DNA of 64,000 nt from Undaria pinnatifida (GCA_012845835.1 JABAKD010000004.1:3256433-3320432), one strand, 5' to 3'; shown: positions 41,220-51,327, numbered from the stretch's first letter. The notes: generated from the sequence alone by a model not told the origin. Translations and numbers: made by a program.

Positions 41220-42860
41220 GTGCTCCATCTACGTCTACTATTATTGTTGAAAATCGTTGCGTCCCGCCTTAGCAACTACTGCGAGGCCGAGGAAATACTT
41301 CCTGAAGAACAGTGCGGCTTCCGTCCCGCACGGTCGACGGTCGACATGCTGTTTGTCGTGCGCCGGTTGCAAGAGCTCGGACGACAGAGGAAAATCCCCC
41401 TGTACATGTGCTTCATCGATCTGCAGAAAGCGTACGACTCTGTCGACCGGGAACTGTTGTGGGAGGTACTCACACGCCTTGGCGTACCAACCAAGATGCT
41501 TACAGTTATCCGCAACTTCCACGAAGGCATGCGGGCTCGCGTGCGTGCGGATGACGGCGAGCACTCGGATTGGTTTAATGTCACCCAGGGGCTGCGGCAA
41601 GGCTGCGTGCTATCACCGTTACTGTTCAACGTGTTCTTCGCTGCTGCGATACACGTCGTGCTGGTACGCTTCAGCAAAGACGAAAGCATCGTAAGGGATT
41701 TGGTTCACCTCGAAGAGGGCAGTGCAGTCGGAAAAGAGGAACCGTTGGCATGCGTGCAAAGGGCTGTGTGGGGCATGTTGTACGCAGATGACGCAGGAAT
41801 TGTTTCGAAGTCGGCGGAAGGCCTTGCTAAAATGATGACAGTCATCGTGACTGTCTTCGAAGCAGCAGGCCTCACGGTATCGGAAAAGAAGACAGAGACG
41901 ATGCTGCTACGAACACCGGACCAGACATCCCTCGCCCCACCGCTCGCGATCGAAGCATCAGGCCAGAGGTATAAACAGACGACCCAGTTTTTATACCTAG
42001 GCGGCATTATCCACGAAAGCGCTGACCTTTCGCTCGAAATCGAACGACGGATCCGTCTCATGCGGGCATGCCTCAAACGGTTTGGCCCGGAATTGTATGA
42101 CAGGACGACCGCCCCGCTTAGTCTGAAAGTTCGCATGCTGAAGGCCGAGGTCATTGAGACCCTGCTGTACGGGTGTGTGACGTGGACCCTCAATGCGGAC
42201 CACTTCGCCAAGCTCCGATCAGCCCACCACGAAGTCCTTTTGCGAGTCATTGGCTTCCAGCGCCGATTACGCACCGACCACACCACCCTCTCGTACGCGA
42301 AGGCCCTCAGGATGACACGATGCGAGAGCATCGAAACGACCATCCGTAAACGGCGGCTCTTCTTTGCCGGGGCCCTGGTGCGACAACACAAGGGGCGACT
42401 GCCCCGTCGGTTGATGTTCGGGACGATCGCTGGTGGGGAGAACCCGAAACCAGGCGGACAACTTAAGACTTGGCCTAGAGCCATAGCTGAGGACCTTAGG
42501 GTGTTCAAAGCCAACGAGGGATCAACGGAACACTCCCCCTTAGTTTTTGGAGTTGGGACCGCGCTGTGGCCCACTGCAGCAAAAAAGGTGGGCAAGTGGT
42601 ACCGGGGGGTCCTCGAAGCAGCTGAACGGTTCATGGGCAGGTGGCACGAGGATGAGGCAAAGCTGAGTAGACAGCGCCGCGCATCCGCCGTGGGTGGTGT
42701 CGAAGGGAACGGGGGGAGGGGGGGCAGCAGGAGGGGTAGAAGGAACACCGCCCAAGGGTATGGGGGCAGGGGGGGGGACAGGAGGAGTAGAAGGGAAACC
42801 GCGGTAGATGAAAGTAGGAAGGAGACCGCAGACAGGGTAGCAAGGTACCAGGCCGACTAG
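41220..42860 (+). CDS. LINE-type reverse transcriptase, 5'-truncated
   Basis: 546 codons open. It copies element RNA into DNA at the target site. Recognisable motifs: [18 protein letters not shown] (residues 27-44), motif [15 protein letters not shown] (64-77), motif [15 protein letters not shown] (124-137), catalytic YADD (188-191), motif D region KKTETMLL (223-230) and motif E FLYLGGII (257-264). A thumb/C-terminal region follows, then an Arg/Gly-rich tail from about residue 490. No apurinic endonuclease domain or the first reverse transcriptase block is present, so the 5' end is lost, as is usual for LINEs. The first 6-8 residues come from the flanking M1 sequence. The frame has no stops, so it inserted fairly recently. 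Clade not assigned. Confidence 0.93.
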   Translation: MLHLRLLLLLKIVASRLSNYCEAEEILPEEQCGFRPARSTVDMLFVVRRLQELGRQRKIPLYMCFIDLQKAYDSVDRELLWEVLTRLGVPTKMLTVIRNFHEGMRARVRADDGEHSDWFNVTQGLRQGCVLSPLLFNVFFAAAIHVVLVRFSKDESIVRDLVHLEEGSAVGKEEPLACVQRAVWGMLYADDAGIVSKSAEGLAKMMTVIVTVFEAAGLTVSEKKTETMLLRTPDQTSLAPPLAIEASGQRYKQTTQFLYLGGIIHESADLSLEIERRIRLMRACLKRFGPELYDRTTAPLSLKVRMLKAEVIETLLYGCVTWTLNADHFAKLRSAHHEVLLRVIGFQRRLRTDHTTLSYAKALRMTRCESIETTIRKRRLFFAGALVRQHKGRLPRRLMFGTIAGGENPKPGGQLKTWPRAIAEDLRVFKANEGSTEHSPLVFGVGTALWPTAAKKVGKWYRGVLEAAERFMGRWHEDEAKLSRQRRASAVGGVEGNGGRGGSRRGRRNTAQGYGGRGGDRRSRRETAVDESRKETADRVARYQAD

Positions 42861-43950
42861 TAGGTGGAACCTTTCTATCTATGCCACTCGTACCGCCAAC
42901 TGCTGCGGCTGCTCGGAATGTGATGTCTTGGTACTTTGATTTTTCCGTGAATTTATTTATTTTATTTTATTTTATTTTTTTCTTTCCCCTTCTTATCCTT
43001 ATGAAGGGAGTCTTGCATGGTGGGTAGGTGACGAGCCTGTTTTATTTGGCCCTCCCAGTCTTCCTTCTTCTACTTGTTTCTTTTTTCCGGGGTATTTTTT
43101 CCCCTTCTTTCCCCCTTGCATGTCCATTTTGGCTCATGCTCGGGGTATGTTTCTATCTCCCGTGCTTTGGCTCCCCTTTTTATTTATTTATTTATTTATT
43201 TTGTCTTGGTTTCTTTCGTTGTTTCTCTCTTTTACAAGGTATTTTGGTTTAATGAGAAGAACACAAAGGGGGGAGGGGGGGAAACAGGAGGAGTAGAAGG
43301 AAAGCCGTCCAAGGGAATGGGGGCAGGGGGGGCAACAGGAGGAATAGAAGGGAGACCGCGGTGGACGAAGGCAGGAAGGAGATGGCAGACAGGGTAGCAA
43401 GGTACCAGGCCGACTAGTAGGTACATAGCACTTTTCGTCTTTCTCTGGGGTATTTTTTTCCCCTTTGTTCCCTCCTTGCGTGTCCAGGTTTTTGGCTCGT
43501 GTTCGGATTATCTTATTTTGGTTTTACTTTACTTTATATTATTCCATTTTATTATGTTGCTTTTCCGAGCTTTGGCTCTCCTTTGCGGTTGGGTTGTTTC
43601 TTCGATTTCCCCTTCATTTTGTTTGTTTCATTTTTTGTTTTATTTTTATCTTTGTTTTTATTTGTTTTCTTATTTTGTTTTTTGTTTTTTCGTTTTTGTT
43701 TTTGTTTATTTCGTATTTCTCTCTTCCAATGTATTTCTGTTGCTGACCTATGTATGTTGTGCCTGTCGTACCCAGTACTAGGGCATGACATTGCGTTGTC
43801 GAATGCATTACGATGCATTATCTCTGTGTCGTGGCTTGTGACCACAGAGCTGATCTTTCTAGGGTGAAGAATCAGTACGGACACTGGGTGTGCTGGATGT
43901 CGACGAGTAGAAGAACGGTTTAATGTGAAGAACACACACACACACACACA
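41238..43950 (+). mobile_element. Non-LTR retrotransposon with duplicated 3' end
   Basis: Reverse transcriptase frame plus a 3' region present twice (about 42,710-43,262 and 43,263-43,920). The element ends AATGTGAAGAACACA followed by a (CA)n tail at 43,928-43,950. M1-like sequence flanks both sides (…CACGAAAAAGTG before; CCTCTACCGCGTAGCACG after), so it probably landed in or beside an M1 copy. Confidence 0.8.
42710..43920 (+). repeat. Tandem duplication of the LINE C-terminus and 3' UTR
   Basis: The block GGTAGCAAGGTACCAGGCCG, ending the coding frame at 42,860, recurs at 43,397. GGGGTATTTTTTCCCCTT at 43,089 recurs at 43,449, and TTTAATG(A/T)GAAGAACACA occurs at 43,249 and 43,919. Unit about 550-660 bp. 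Confidence 0.8.
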
Positions 43951-44080
43951 CTATCGTAGAGGGAAGGATAGAGCCCGCGCGCCTCTACCGCGTAGCACGT
44001 GCTGGCAGAGCGTGGGTCATTTCTTATACCTCGGCCTCCCGCCCATGCCCATGCTACGATATCATAGAGGCATTAATGTT
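43951..44080. mobile_element. M1 right-end relic after the LINE
   Basis: CGCGCGCCTCTACCGCGTAGCACGTG at 43,974-43,999 resembles the M1 terminus; a further CTACGATATCATAGAGG lies at 44,053. Short and uncertain. Confidence 0.5.
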
Positions 44081-44428
44081 AAGATATTTTAGTGGGGTAT
44101 TAGTCCGTTTGACCACTTGCAAAAGGTTGACCAATAGCTTGCCCAGACTAAGCCTTGTAACACTTCTTGCCCCCTGAAACGGCGGGATACCAGGTCGGCC
44201 GGAAATGCGGGCGGACCTGACAATATGTCCAAGCCGTTTCATATCCTGGGTATACCGGGGAGAGTATTTTTCAAGTTCGACATGGGGAAAGTCTGAAAAA
44301 GTTTATTATATAGGTGGATGTGGGTGTGTGTACAAGTAGTTTATTTATATTTCGCGAGGCCATCCAAACCCATCCAAATGATCCCAAATTCGGATAACTA
44401 CAGGCCTTTCGAGGCCATATCTTAACAT
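44081..44428 (-). mobile_element. Element B with both TIRs, centre deleted
   Basis: Starts TGTTAAGATATTTTAGTGGG and ends GGCCATATCTTAACA, an 11-bp terminal inverted repeat. Carries the tail module and the end of the left module but has lost the tRNA-like B box region (ends at GGTGGATGTGGGTG). Confidence 0.8.
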
Positions 44429-44434
44429 TGAGTT

Positions 44435-44740
44435 ATACCTCTTCTTGTTGTCAAAAACGATTTATTTGAAATTTCAATGCTCCTTATCCCGAAATCGTCG
44501 GAATTTCCGTTCTTTTTTGCGCCTTTTTTTTTTTGGGGGGGGGGGAGGGGTGGGGGGAGGGGGGTATCGAGGTAGTAGGCCATGGGAGACTGGTCCATCG
44601 GGTTTGCACCTTTTTTTCGTTTTTCTCGTCGTCGACATCACTTTTGTTGATAAATATACTGAAATTACAAATCTCATCAGAAAAAAATAAGGGATGCACA
44701 CCTCTCTCTCTGTATATAACAGGGGCCTTCTGGTTTCTTT
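44435..44740. mobile_element. M1-like relic with G tract
   Basis: CTCCTTATCCCGAAATCGTCGG and GGCCATGGGAGACTGGTCC follow M1 order. G/A-rich tract at 44,534-44,562. Confidence 0.45.
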
Positions 44741-45005
44741 GTCGGGTTGCACTTTCAGCTCACTCAAAATGCGACTTCAGGGGGCAACTTCTTCCGTAAT
44801 TTTTTTTTGCATCATCATGTGAAGAAGCAGCCTCGGGGGGAGAAAAAACAAAGAAACAAACGGCGTGTGCGCCTTTGCTGTTGTTGTTGTTGTGGCAGGT
44901 GCCAGCACACGGTTCGACCGATCGACCCAACAAGTAAACCTTACTTACCACACTTTCTCGGCACTGTATGCTTGACGCACATAGTGACACAGGCTACAGA
45001 ATAAG

Positions 45006-45380
45006 GGGGTGACTTTTGTGCTTTTGGGTTTTTTTTTTGGCGCTCGTCTAGCTCGGGATAACTCGCGCGAGTGACCCCTATCTGTTCCTTTGCGATCTTT
45101 AAATAACGCATTTGGCCCTGGAAACCCGTTCTTGGGGACAAGTTACTCGAAAGTAGTATAGGGAGAGAGTTTAGGCTTCTAAAGGGGTGACTCGAGCACT
45201 GCTGTTCTATTTTCGCAATGTGAATCCATCCGCAAAAATAATGGCATGGATGGCATGGTATGCCTAGAATAACCCTTAAAAGAGTATTTTTTTCTCCGTG
45301 GAGAGTGCAGTGTTACTCGTTCGTGCTGCGAGCGGCTCAAACCCGGCGCGAAGAGGGAAATTGGGGGGGGGGGGGGGGTA
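45006..45380 (+). mobile_element. M2 MITE relic carrying an M4
   Basis: GATAACTCGCGCGAGTGACCCC at 45,056 and GTTACTCGTTCGTGCTGCGAGCGGCTC at 45,312 are the two M2 inner arms. M4-like sequence (CTGGAAACCCGTTCTTGGGG ... TTCTAAAGGGGTGA) sits between them at 45,117-45,190. A 16-G run lies at 45,363-45,378. Confidence 0.65.
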
Positions 45381-45389
45381 TACGTTTCT

Positions 45390-45475
45390 TTCAATGGCAT
45401 CCCTCGTTGTGTCGAGCAGCCCTGAAACGTTCGTTAGAGAAAATCAATCGCTGGGTTTGGGGGGGGGCTTTGTTG
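45390..45475 (+). mobile_element. M3 fragment
   Basis: GGCATCCCTCGTTGTGTCGAGCAGCCCTGAAACGTTCG to CGCTGGGTTTGGGGGGGG, matching the M3 end half only. Confidence 0.6.
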
Positions 45476-45760
45476 ATAAGGCTTAGTTTGGGTGAGCTGT
45501 TATTATTGGTTAATGACCTCTTGCAAGTGGCCAAACGGACTAATACCCCACTGATATCCTTAACAAATAGCGTCGTCGGCAGGATCATGTTTTTTTTGGG
45601 TCGTGGGTTCGAGTCCCACATCCACCATAATAAACTTTTTCAGACTTTCTCCCATTTATTTGATTCATGGCATGTCGAACTTGAAAAATACTCTCCCTGC
45701 GAGGTATCCCCAGGAAATGAAACCGCTTGGATATTGACACGTCCGCCCGTATCGTAGAAT
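45476..45760 (+). mobile_element. Element B, tail plus tRNA-like module
   Basis: Tail (CTTGCAAGTGGCCAAACGGA, CTAATACCCCACTGATATCC, TTAACA) precedes the tRNA-like head (GGCGTCGTCGG-like, GTGGGTTCGAGTCCCAC, ATCCACCATAATAAA). The order tail-head-body suggests a tandem or rearranged copy, as at 59,288-59,652. Confidence 0.8.
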
Positions 45761-46004
45761 CAGTCGGCCACTCGCGCGAGTGACCCCCGCCCACTGCAAA
45801 AAAAGGCCCAAAAAAAAAATAACCCCACTATTGAGAAACTAGTACGACTTCGTATATTATTAGATGGCATTGCCACGCCGACGAGCAACTCTCTGCAGGC
45901 TGCGTGCTCTTGCTGTGCGGCACTGCAGCGAGTGCTAACATGTGGAGATTACTTGTACATTCGCTTCTGCTGAACCTTGACAACGACAATAACAATAGGC
46001 TGAT
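45761..46004. other. M2 end fragment, otherwise unassigned
   Basis: GGCCACTCGCGCGAGTGACCC at 45,765 followed by CCACTGCAAAAAAAGGCCC, as at the M2 right half. The rest is unassigned. Confidence 0.45.
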
Positions 46005-46096
46005 GTCATCTCCTTCGGAGCCCCCGAACCCCTCCCTATACCAAATCCAAGTAATTTTGTCTCCAAAAAACGGGTTTCCAGTTGTAAAGGGGTTCA
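46005..46096 (-). mobile_element. M4 MITE, TTAA edges lost
   Basis: GGAGCCCCCGAACCCCTCCC to CCAGTTGTAAAGGGGTTCAC. Flanking TTAA are mutated. Confidence 0.7.
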
Positions 46097-46197
46097 CATA
46101 CCCCATCCCACTATTATCGTAGCACTGGCCTAACTACGGAGCCCTCCCCGTCGAAACTTGACGCGCGTGCTACGATATCCAGGTAGGTGTCACTTTG

Positions 46198-46836
46198 GAC
46201 CCAGGCTACTACAGTAGGGAGGTAGGTTCCCTGTGGGTTCGTTTTGGCAGCAGTAGTAGTAGTGCAGTAGTTGGCTCGGGGTCACTCGCGCGAGTGACCC
46301 CTTTGTTTTCCTCTGTCTGCGTGCGGTGTTAGTTTTTCTTGATGATACTACTGCCTACACCAATATTTTAAAAAAACTATGCAGGAATTAGAACAGAAGT
46401 CTGGAATTGATTGTAATTCCGCCGCGCCTTTGCGGAGGTGTTGTTGCGGAATCTTCCCGACCTAGCCGGCTAGCCTAGTAGCAAGCAGTCGCAAAGCAGT
46501 CGCAAAGCAGTCGCATCGGAGTGCGAGCAGGCAACGGTCCCAGCAGCAGTAGCAGGGTAACCCTAACCCTAACCCTTACCCTAGCCCAGAGATTTCTCGG
46601 TTTTAACTCTTTATTTCACATAATAAGAAGAAATGCTCGCGTACAGTACTACCGAAATAAATCCACAGTGGAATATGAAATGGTTATCTTAGCGCTGCCG
46701 CCCCCCCATGAAAAAAAATGGACTAAAAAAGCATTATTTTCCGTTAGGTAGGTACTGAGTCGTTCGTGCGAGTGGCTCAACTCCGGTACTGAAAATGGGG
46801 GGGGGGGTCCACCCTCTACCGTACGTAGCCTTGGTC
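46198..46836 (+). mobile_element. M2 MITE enlarged by inserted sequence with telomere-type repeats
   Basis: GACCCAGGCTACTACAGTAG to CTACCGTACGTAGCCTTGGTC, flanks TTTG and TTTT. 639 bp rather than 270. The extra sequence includes GCAAAGCAGTCGCAAAGCAG and four CCCTAA-type units at 46,557-46,582. Confidence 0.7.
46557..46582 (+). repeat. Interstitial CCCTAA telomere-type repeat
   Basis: TAACCCTAACCCTAACCC then TTACCCTAGCCC. Second such tract in the window, here inside an M2 element. Confidence 0.8.
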
Positions 46837-46844
46837 TTTTCGTC

Positions 46845-47035
46845 TGAAAATCACGTGCCTCCGATCTCAGAACCTATTCGGGGCTTTGGTGGATTCCAAT
46901 AAAGCTGCGTCTCTCCTAAGGCTAAGAAAGTGAGTACTCTCCGAGGACCTGCTCAATCGGCAGACCTGTAGGGGGCACTCTGTGTCCCGACCCAATAACC
47001 TTACATTATGGCGTCGTCGGCAGGACTTGCTATTG
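46845..47035 (+). repeat. Element B left module, 3' part
   Basis: GTGCCTCCGATCTCAGAACC to GGCGTCGTCGGCAGGACTTG. Continuous with the first bases of the tRNA-like module, then lost. Confidence 0.8.
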
Positions 47036-47130
47036 TGGCAGCGTTCCTCCAATGTCTCCGATATTAGCTGTTTTTCGTTCAAGTAGCGGTTTTTCTTTTG
47101 CTTTCCATCGAGCCCACAACCTCTGTTCCT

Positions 47131-47588
47131 TCACGGGTGGCTTCTCAATGGAGGGGGCGCCCTTCCTCCTACAACGGCGACCACAACGCAGCAGTGAGAT
47201 GGCAGAGGCCCCTCCTGTTGTTGGTCGCCGGGCACGTACGACACGGACGACACCTTCCAACTACGTGCGGACGACACTGCTCTCGCCGGCCTCTCTGACG
47301 TGAGGACGGCGGAGGCCGTTTCCACCACCGCGGTCGCCAACGCCGAGGAGAAATCTACCCTCGGTGCAGACGCCATGCACGCTACGCTGCCCTTGAAAAA
47401 GGCGGCGTCCCCGGGTCGTGGTCGCTGGGATGCGACACCCTGCGGGCGCATCGAAGGCGAGGTGGCCGCGGAAGCTCCTGCCGCAGCCGACACAACTGAT
47501 TGGGCGAGGGCTTATTGCGCCCTCTCCACTACCAGAGACGCCCCCCGCGCAGCGGCCTTCGCCTGCTCGATATCTTCATCAAAACCGA
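47131..47588 (+). CDS. Possible coding fragment, broken or exonic
   Basis: One frame reads MEGAPFLLQRRPQRSSEMAE from 47,148. The next frame, open from 47,198 to 47,659, reads TYDTDDTFQLRADDTALAGL, SDVRTAEAVSTTAVANAEEK and GEVAAEAPAAADTTDW. The acidic, alanine-rich second frame and lack of repeat relation are gene-like, but a frameshift or splice is needed to join them. The minus strand is also open for 120 codons. It runs downstream into the M4-like array. No known domain. Confidence 0.25.
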
Positions 47589-48020
47589 CGGTTTTTGGGT
47601 TGAGAAAGGTCTTAATGCCTTCACAACTGGAAACCCGTTTTGGGGACAAAATTACTTGAATATAATAGTATAGAGAGGGGTTCGGGGGCTCTCCTATAAG
47701 TTTTTGGGTTGAGAAAGGTCTTAACGCCTTCACAATTGGAAACCCGTTTTGGAGACTAAATTACTTGAATATAGTATAGGGAGGGGTTCGGGGGCTCTCC
47801 CACCAGTTTTTGAGTTGAGAATATTAACGCCTTCACAGCTGGAAACCCGTTTTGGGGAAAAATTACTCGAATATAGTATAGGGAGGGGTTCGGGGGCGCT
47901 CCGATCAGTTGTTGGGTTGAGAAAGGCCTTATCGCTTTCACAAACACTGGAAACCCGTTTTGGGGACAAAACTACTTCAATATAGTATAGGGAGGGGCTC
48001 GGGGGCTCTCCTATCATAAC
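47589..48020 (+). repeat. Four tandem M4-derived units of about 100-115 bp
   Basis: Each unit has TTGGGTTGAGAAAGG (or variant), a CTTCACAACTGGAAACCCG block, TTTTGGGGACAAA, TATAGTATAGGGAGGGG and TTCGGGGGCTCTCC. M4 is thus amplified together with about 25 bp of flanking sequence, in head-to-tail order. Confidence 0.9.
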
Positions 48021-48596
48021 CTCCGAAAAAAAAGGGTGCACCTCCTCTGTCGTAGCACGCGTCAACAAGACGGAAACAATAATATCAGTTGCTCAGCAGC
48101 CCGAAACATTGATGATTGTTGGTTGGTTGATTGGATTGGGGTGAAGAGGGCTGCGAGTACGGTTGTTTCTATTATTTAGTACTCGAAGTATTATTATTGT
48201 AGATAGCGACCCTCAACCTTTGTCAACCACAGCAAGCAGTGTCGAACGTTGAGTAAGGTGCCCTCCATCGATCGATAATGATCGACGAATGAATGCGTGT
48301 CCAGCCAAACGCCAAATTTGTTCGAACTCCTCCACACAGACGCCTCGAAGGCAAACATGTAAATTTCACTCCCTGGCAACCGCAGATTTTGCCTTATTAC
48401 ATACTATTACCAGGGTTTTTAGTGTGGAACGCTCAGCCCCCACGCTCTTGGTAGGGCGCGTTTTTGTGCCCTGCCTGGCAGACATGCAATCCCTCCTTCT
48501 GATACGATTGCTTGAAAGGATCCGAGACAGACCCCCCTCCCCCCCCCCCCCCATCCCCCACAGCAGTGTTGTAGTGACGTCAAAGAGATGTATAAT
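48021..48596. other. No gene recognised; M1 end fragment
   Basis: 48,020-48,064 has GGTGCACCTCCTCTGTCGTAGCACGCGTC, an M1 terminus. The rest is unassigned, with a C run at 48,536-48,551. Confidence 0.45.
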
Positions 48597-48735
48597 AAAA
48601 ATAAAAAAGAGTCCAGGTGTGAGATTGATCGAAGATTTTGTCGAAACACATCTTCGCAAGCTGTGCGTGATACTCCGATCGCGCGTATTACGGGTTGTGT
48701 GTCCTCATTATTATTAGTCTAAGGATATAGACTAG
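48597..48735 (+). repeat. M5 repeat copy
   Basis: Core GCAAGCTGTGCGTGATACTC and GGGTTGTGTGTCCTCATTA to AAGGATATAGACTAGG. The 3' part is lost. Confidence 0.85.
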
Positions 48736-49081
48736 GTCTGTATGTCATGTAGTACATGTATGTCGAGAAAAAAAAAACTGCGCTCCTTCCTTCTTGCTCT
48801 TTACTTAGTTGTCTAGCCGGTTTAGTTTTTTTTTGCTGTTGTTACTTGCTGCTGCCGCTTCAAAAAAAAAAATCCACACACACACGCGAAATATATGCCA
48901 ATCCATCCACATCCACGGGGATAAAACGTTTTCCCCGAAACGTGGGTTGGGTGCAGCTCTGACTATCTATGAAGAAGAAGTGCTAACAACGACGCATACT
49001 GCCCGAAAAATTATAAACTCTACTTCCAACTACTACTACTGCTGCTGTATTAGTTTATATCCTCGTGACGTGGGTTTTGGT
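48736..49081. other. No feature recognised
   Basis: Short simple repeats (ACACAC near 48,877; CTACTACTA near 49,030). No domain. Confidence 0.4.
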
Positions 49082-49083
49082 GT

Positions 49084-49116
<33 letters not shown>

Positions 49117-49118
49117 CT

Positions 49119-49192
<74 letters not shown>
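49082..49192 (+). repeat. TAG microsatellite, about 36 units
   Basis: One imperfection (ACTTAG) near 49,116, otherwise uninterrupted. A complementary CTA array lies 230 bp on, at 49,420-49,478, so the two could pair as a hairpin arm. Confidence 0.95.
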
Positions 49193-49626
49193 CCGAATGA
49201 AGGTCTTATTTTATAAAAATTGTTCTAACAACGTCAGCTGCGATGAGTTCGACAAGTTCAGGGTCGATACTCTCACCTTTGCCAGCTTAGCTGCGTAATA
49301 CATGTCGGTCGTAATTTTTGAGTAACGTTCAGTTATTCGTGGTGAAGCTGCTGGGCAGCATACTAACGGTGTGCGCTACGAGGCATAGATATCGAGATCA
49401 GTGGTCACGAAGAGACACTACTACTACTACTACTACTGTTACTACTACTACTTACTGCTACTACTGCTACTACTACACTGCTTTACGGAAGGACATTCGA
49501 CTTACATCGGAGAAACGGCATCTGATTCTACGCTGTGTACCGGTAATAATATGTACTTCGAAGTATATATATTCCCGGTCCCTCTTGCTTAAACGCCTCA
49601 CCTAACATCGAAATCTGCCAGAGTAA
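49193..49626. other. CTA microsatellite, otherwise unassigned
   Basis: (CTA)n with interruptions at 49,420-49,478. No gene. Confidence 0.6.
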
Positions 49627-50197
49627 TAATGTTAAGATACGGCTTCGAAAGGCCTGTAATTATCCGAATTTGGGATCATTTGGATGGGTTTCGTATGATA
49701 AGGTTGGCGTTTTATATTCGGGAAAGTTAGGAAATAGATCGGAATTAAGGAATAGATCGGAGGAACGTGCCTCCGATCTCAGAAGCTATCCGGGGCTCTG
49801 GTGGAATCGAACAAAGTTTCGTCTCTACGAAGGCAAACAAAGTGAGTACTCTCCGAGGACCTGCTCGAAAAAGACAGACCTGCAGGGGGAACTCCGTGTC
49901 CCCACCCTATAACCTAGCAAATAGCGTCGTCGGCAGGACCATGGGTTTTGGGGGTCGTGGGTTCGAATCCCACATCCACCATACTAAAATTTTCAGACTT
50001 TCCCCATGTCCAGCTGGAAAAATACTCTCCCAGGTATCCCCAGGAAATGAAACGGCTTGGATATTGACAGGTCCGCCCGTATATCCGGCCGACCTGATAA
50101 CCCGCCGTTTCAGGGGGGGGGGGTGTTATAAGGCTTAGTATGGGTAAGCTATTGGGTAACCTTTTGCAAGTGGTCAAACGGACTAATATCTTAACAC
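49627..50197 (+). mobile_element. Element B, most complete copy
   Basis: 571 bp from TGTTAAGATACGGC to TATCTTAACA. Order: TIR, hairpin GGCTTCGAAAGGCC, left module to 49,915, tRNA-like module (GGCGTCGTCGGCAGGACC; B box GTGGGTTCGAATCCCAC; ATCCACCAT), body with a GGTCCGCCCGTATATCCGG inverted pair, tail with A-box-like GTGGTCAAACGGAC, TIR. Clear target duplication not seen. Confidence 0.8.
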
Positions 50198-50274
50198 TAA
50201 TTCCATAACAACAAACACTTCCACCCACTCGATATCACCTCATTCCTCTGTCGTGTAGCACGCGCGTCGTGCGC

Positions 50275-50375
50275 GGCAAAAAGTTTCTGAGCTTTTCACC
50301 TCCTGACACGAGGAGCTCAATAGCTCACCCAAGAAAACATGCCTTCGAAGAAGGCATGCATTATTATTCGCTCGA
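50275..50375 (+). repeat. R6 dispersed repeat, diverged
   Basis: GAGGAGCTCAATAGCTCACCC and CTTCGAAGAAGGCATGCATT within the R6 order. Confidence 0.6.
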
Positions 50376-50444
50376 GAAAACCCCGCGAGCAACCAGCCTT
50401 TCTTTATACACCTGGAATGCGCTAGCCCCCCCCCAAAAAATACT

Positions 50445-50486
50445 CGAGTAACTACTACTACTACTAGTACTAGTAGTACTACTACT
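50445..50486 (+). repeat. CTA/TAG palindrome
   Basis: (CTA)n running into CTAGTACTAG and then TAGTACTACTAC; self-complementary at the centre. The right end abuts the M3 target duplication TGCT. Confidence 0.8.
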
Positions 50487-50489
50487 GCT

Positions 50490-50838
50490 GAGTCGTTCTA
50501 CGATAGCCCCCCCAACGTTTCTTTGACGAAATCGCCGGTTCCAAAACCAGCGCTCTCCCGGTCATATCTCCTGAAACACGATGCCCCTTGCCCCCCCGAC
50601 GTCATCGTTCGATGGTCCTTTGCAAACATGAAAATGTTCGAGCATGATTTCTTCATAAATTATCCTTCCTCGTGACTACTATTGATAGCAGCCATGAAAC
50701 GTTCGTTAACCCCTTTAGAGCCCCCGAACCCCTCCCTACACTGAATCCAAGTAATTTTTTCCCCAAAAACGGGTTTCCAGTTGTAAAAGGGTTAAAAGAA
50801 AACCGCCGTTTTAGGGGGGGGGTATCGTAGAGTCAGAC
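50490..50838 (-). mobile_element. M3 MITE with TGCT target duplication, host of an M4
   Basis: GAGTCGTTCTACGATAGCC to GTATCGTAGAGTCAGAC, flanked by TGCT at 50,486-50,489 and 50,839-50,842. M4 at 50,706-50,795 sits in the phrase CGTTCGTTAAAGAA. Confidence 0.92.
50706..50795 (-). mobile_element. M4 TTAA MITE, nested in M3
   Basis: TTAACCCCTTTAGAGCCCCC to TTGTAAAAGGGTTAA, exactly 90 bp. M3 copies at 11,937 and 21,931 keep the single TTAA at this place, so the insertion duplicated TTAA. This is the behaviour of piggyBac-type elements. Confidence 0.93.
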
Positions 50839-51022
50839 TGCTGTATCCCACCAACCAACCGGTAGTTGCACTATTATTCTTGACTTGAGGGGGAGCTCAA
50901 CCGGCCAGAAACGTTCGGACCGAAAAGTGCAAAACCCACACCGCGGGCAGACTCGGGGGGGGCAGAAACACTGCTGAGCTGCACACGCTCTCTCTATCTA
51001 GCCACTATTATTATATCGAAAT

Positions 51023-51311
51023 CAGTCGTTCGACGGTAGCCCCCCCCCCCCCCCCAACACTTCTTTATTAACGAAATCGCCGGTTTTGAAAACCAGCTCC
51101 CGGCCGTACCTCCTGGAGTGCGGTGCCCCTTGCCACCTCGACGTCATCGTTCGACAGTCCTTTGCAAACAAGAAAATATATGAATATTATATTTCCCATA
51201 TAGACTACATCATCCTTCCTCGCGTCGAGCAGCCATGATCGATGATGAAACGTTCGTAACAGAAAATCGCTGGTTTTGGCGGGAGGGGGGCTATCTATCG
51301 TAGAAACAGTC
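51023..51311 (-). mobile_element. M3 MITE with AAAT target duplication
   Basis: CAGTCGTTCGACGGTAGCCC to ATCGTAGAAACAGTC, flanked by AAAT at 51,019-51,022 and 51,312-51,315. Confidence 0.9.
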
Positions 51312-51327
51312 AAATCGTCATTTTTTG

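Noticed and set aside
49925-49990. Functional tRNA gene with GTGGGTTCGAATCCCAC
   Set aside because: It lies inside the repeated element B and lacks a convincing D arm and acceptor pairing.
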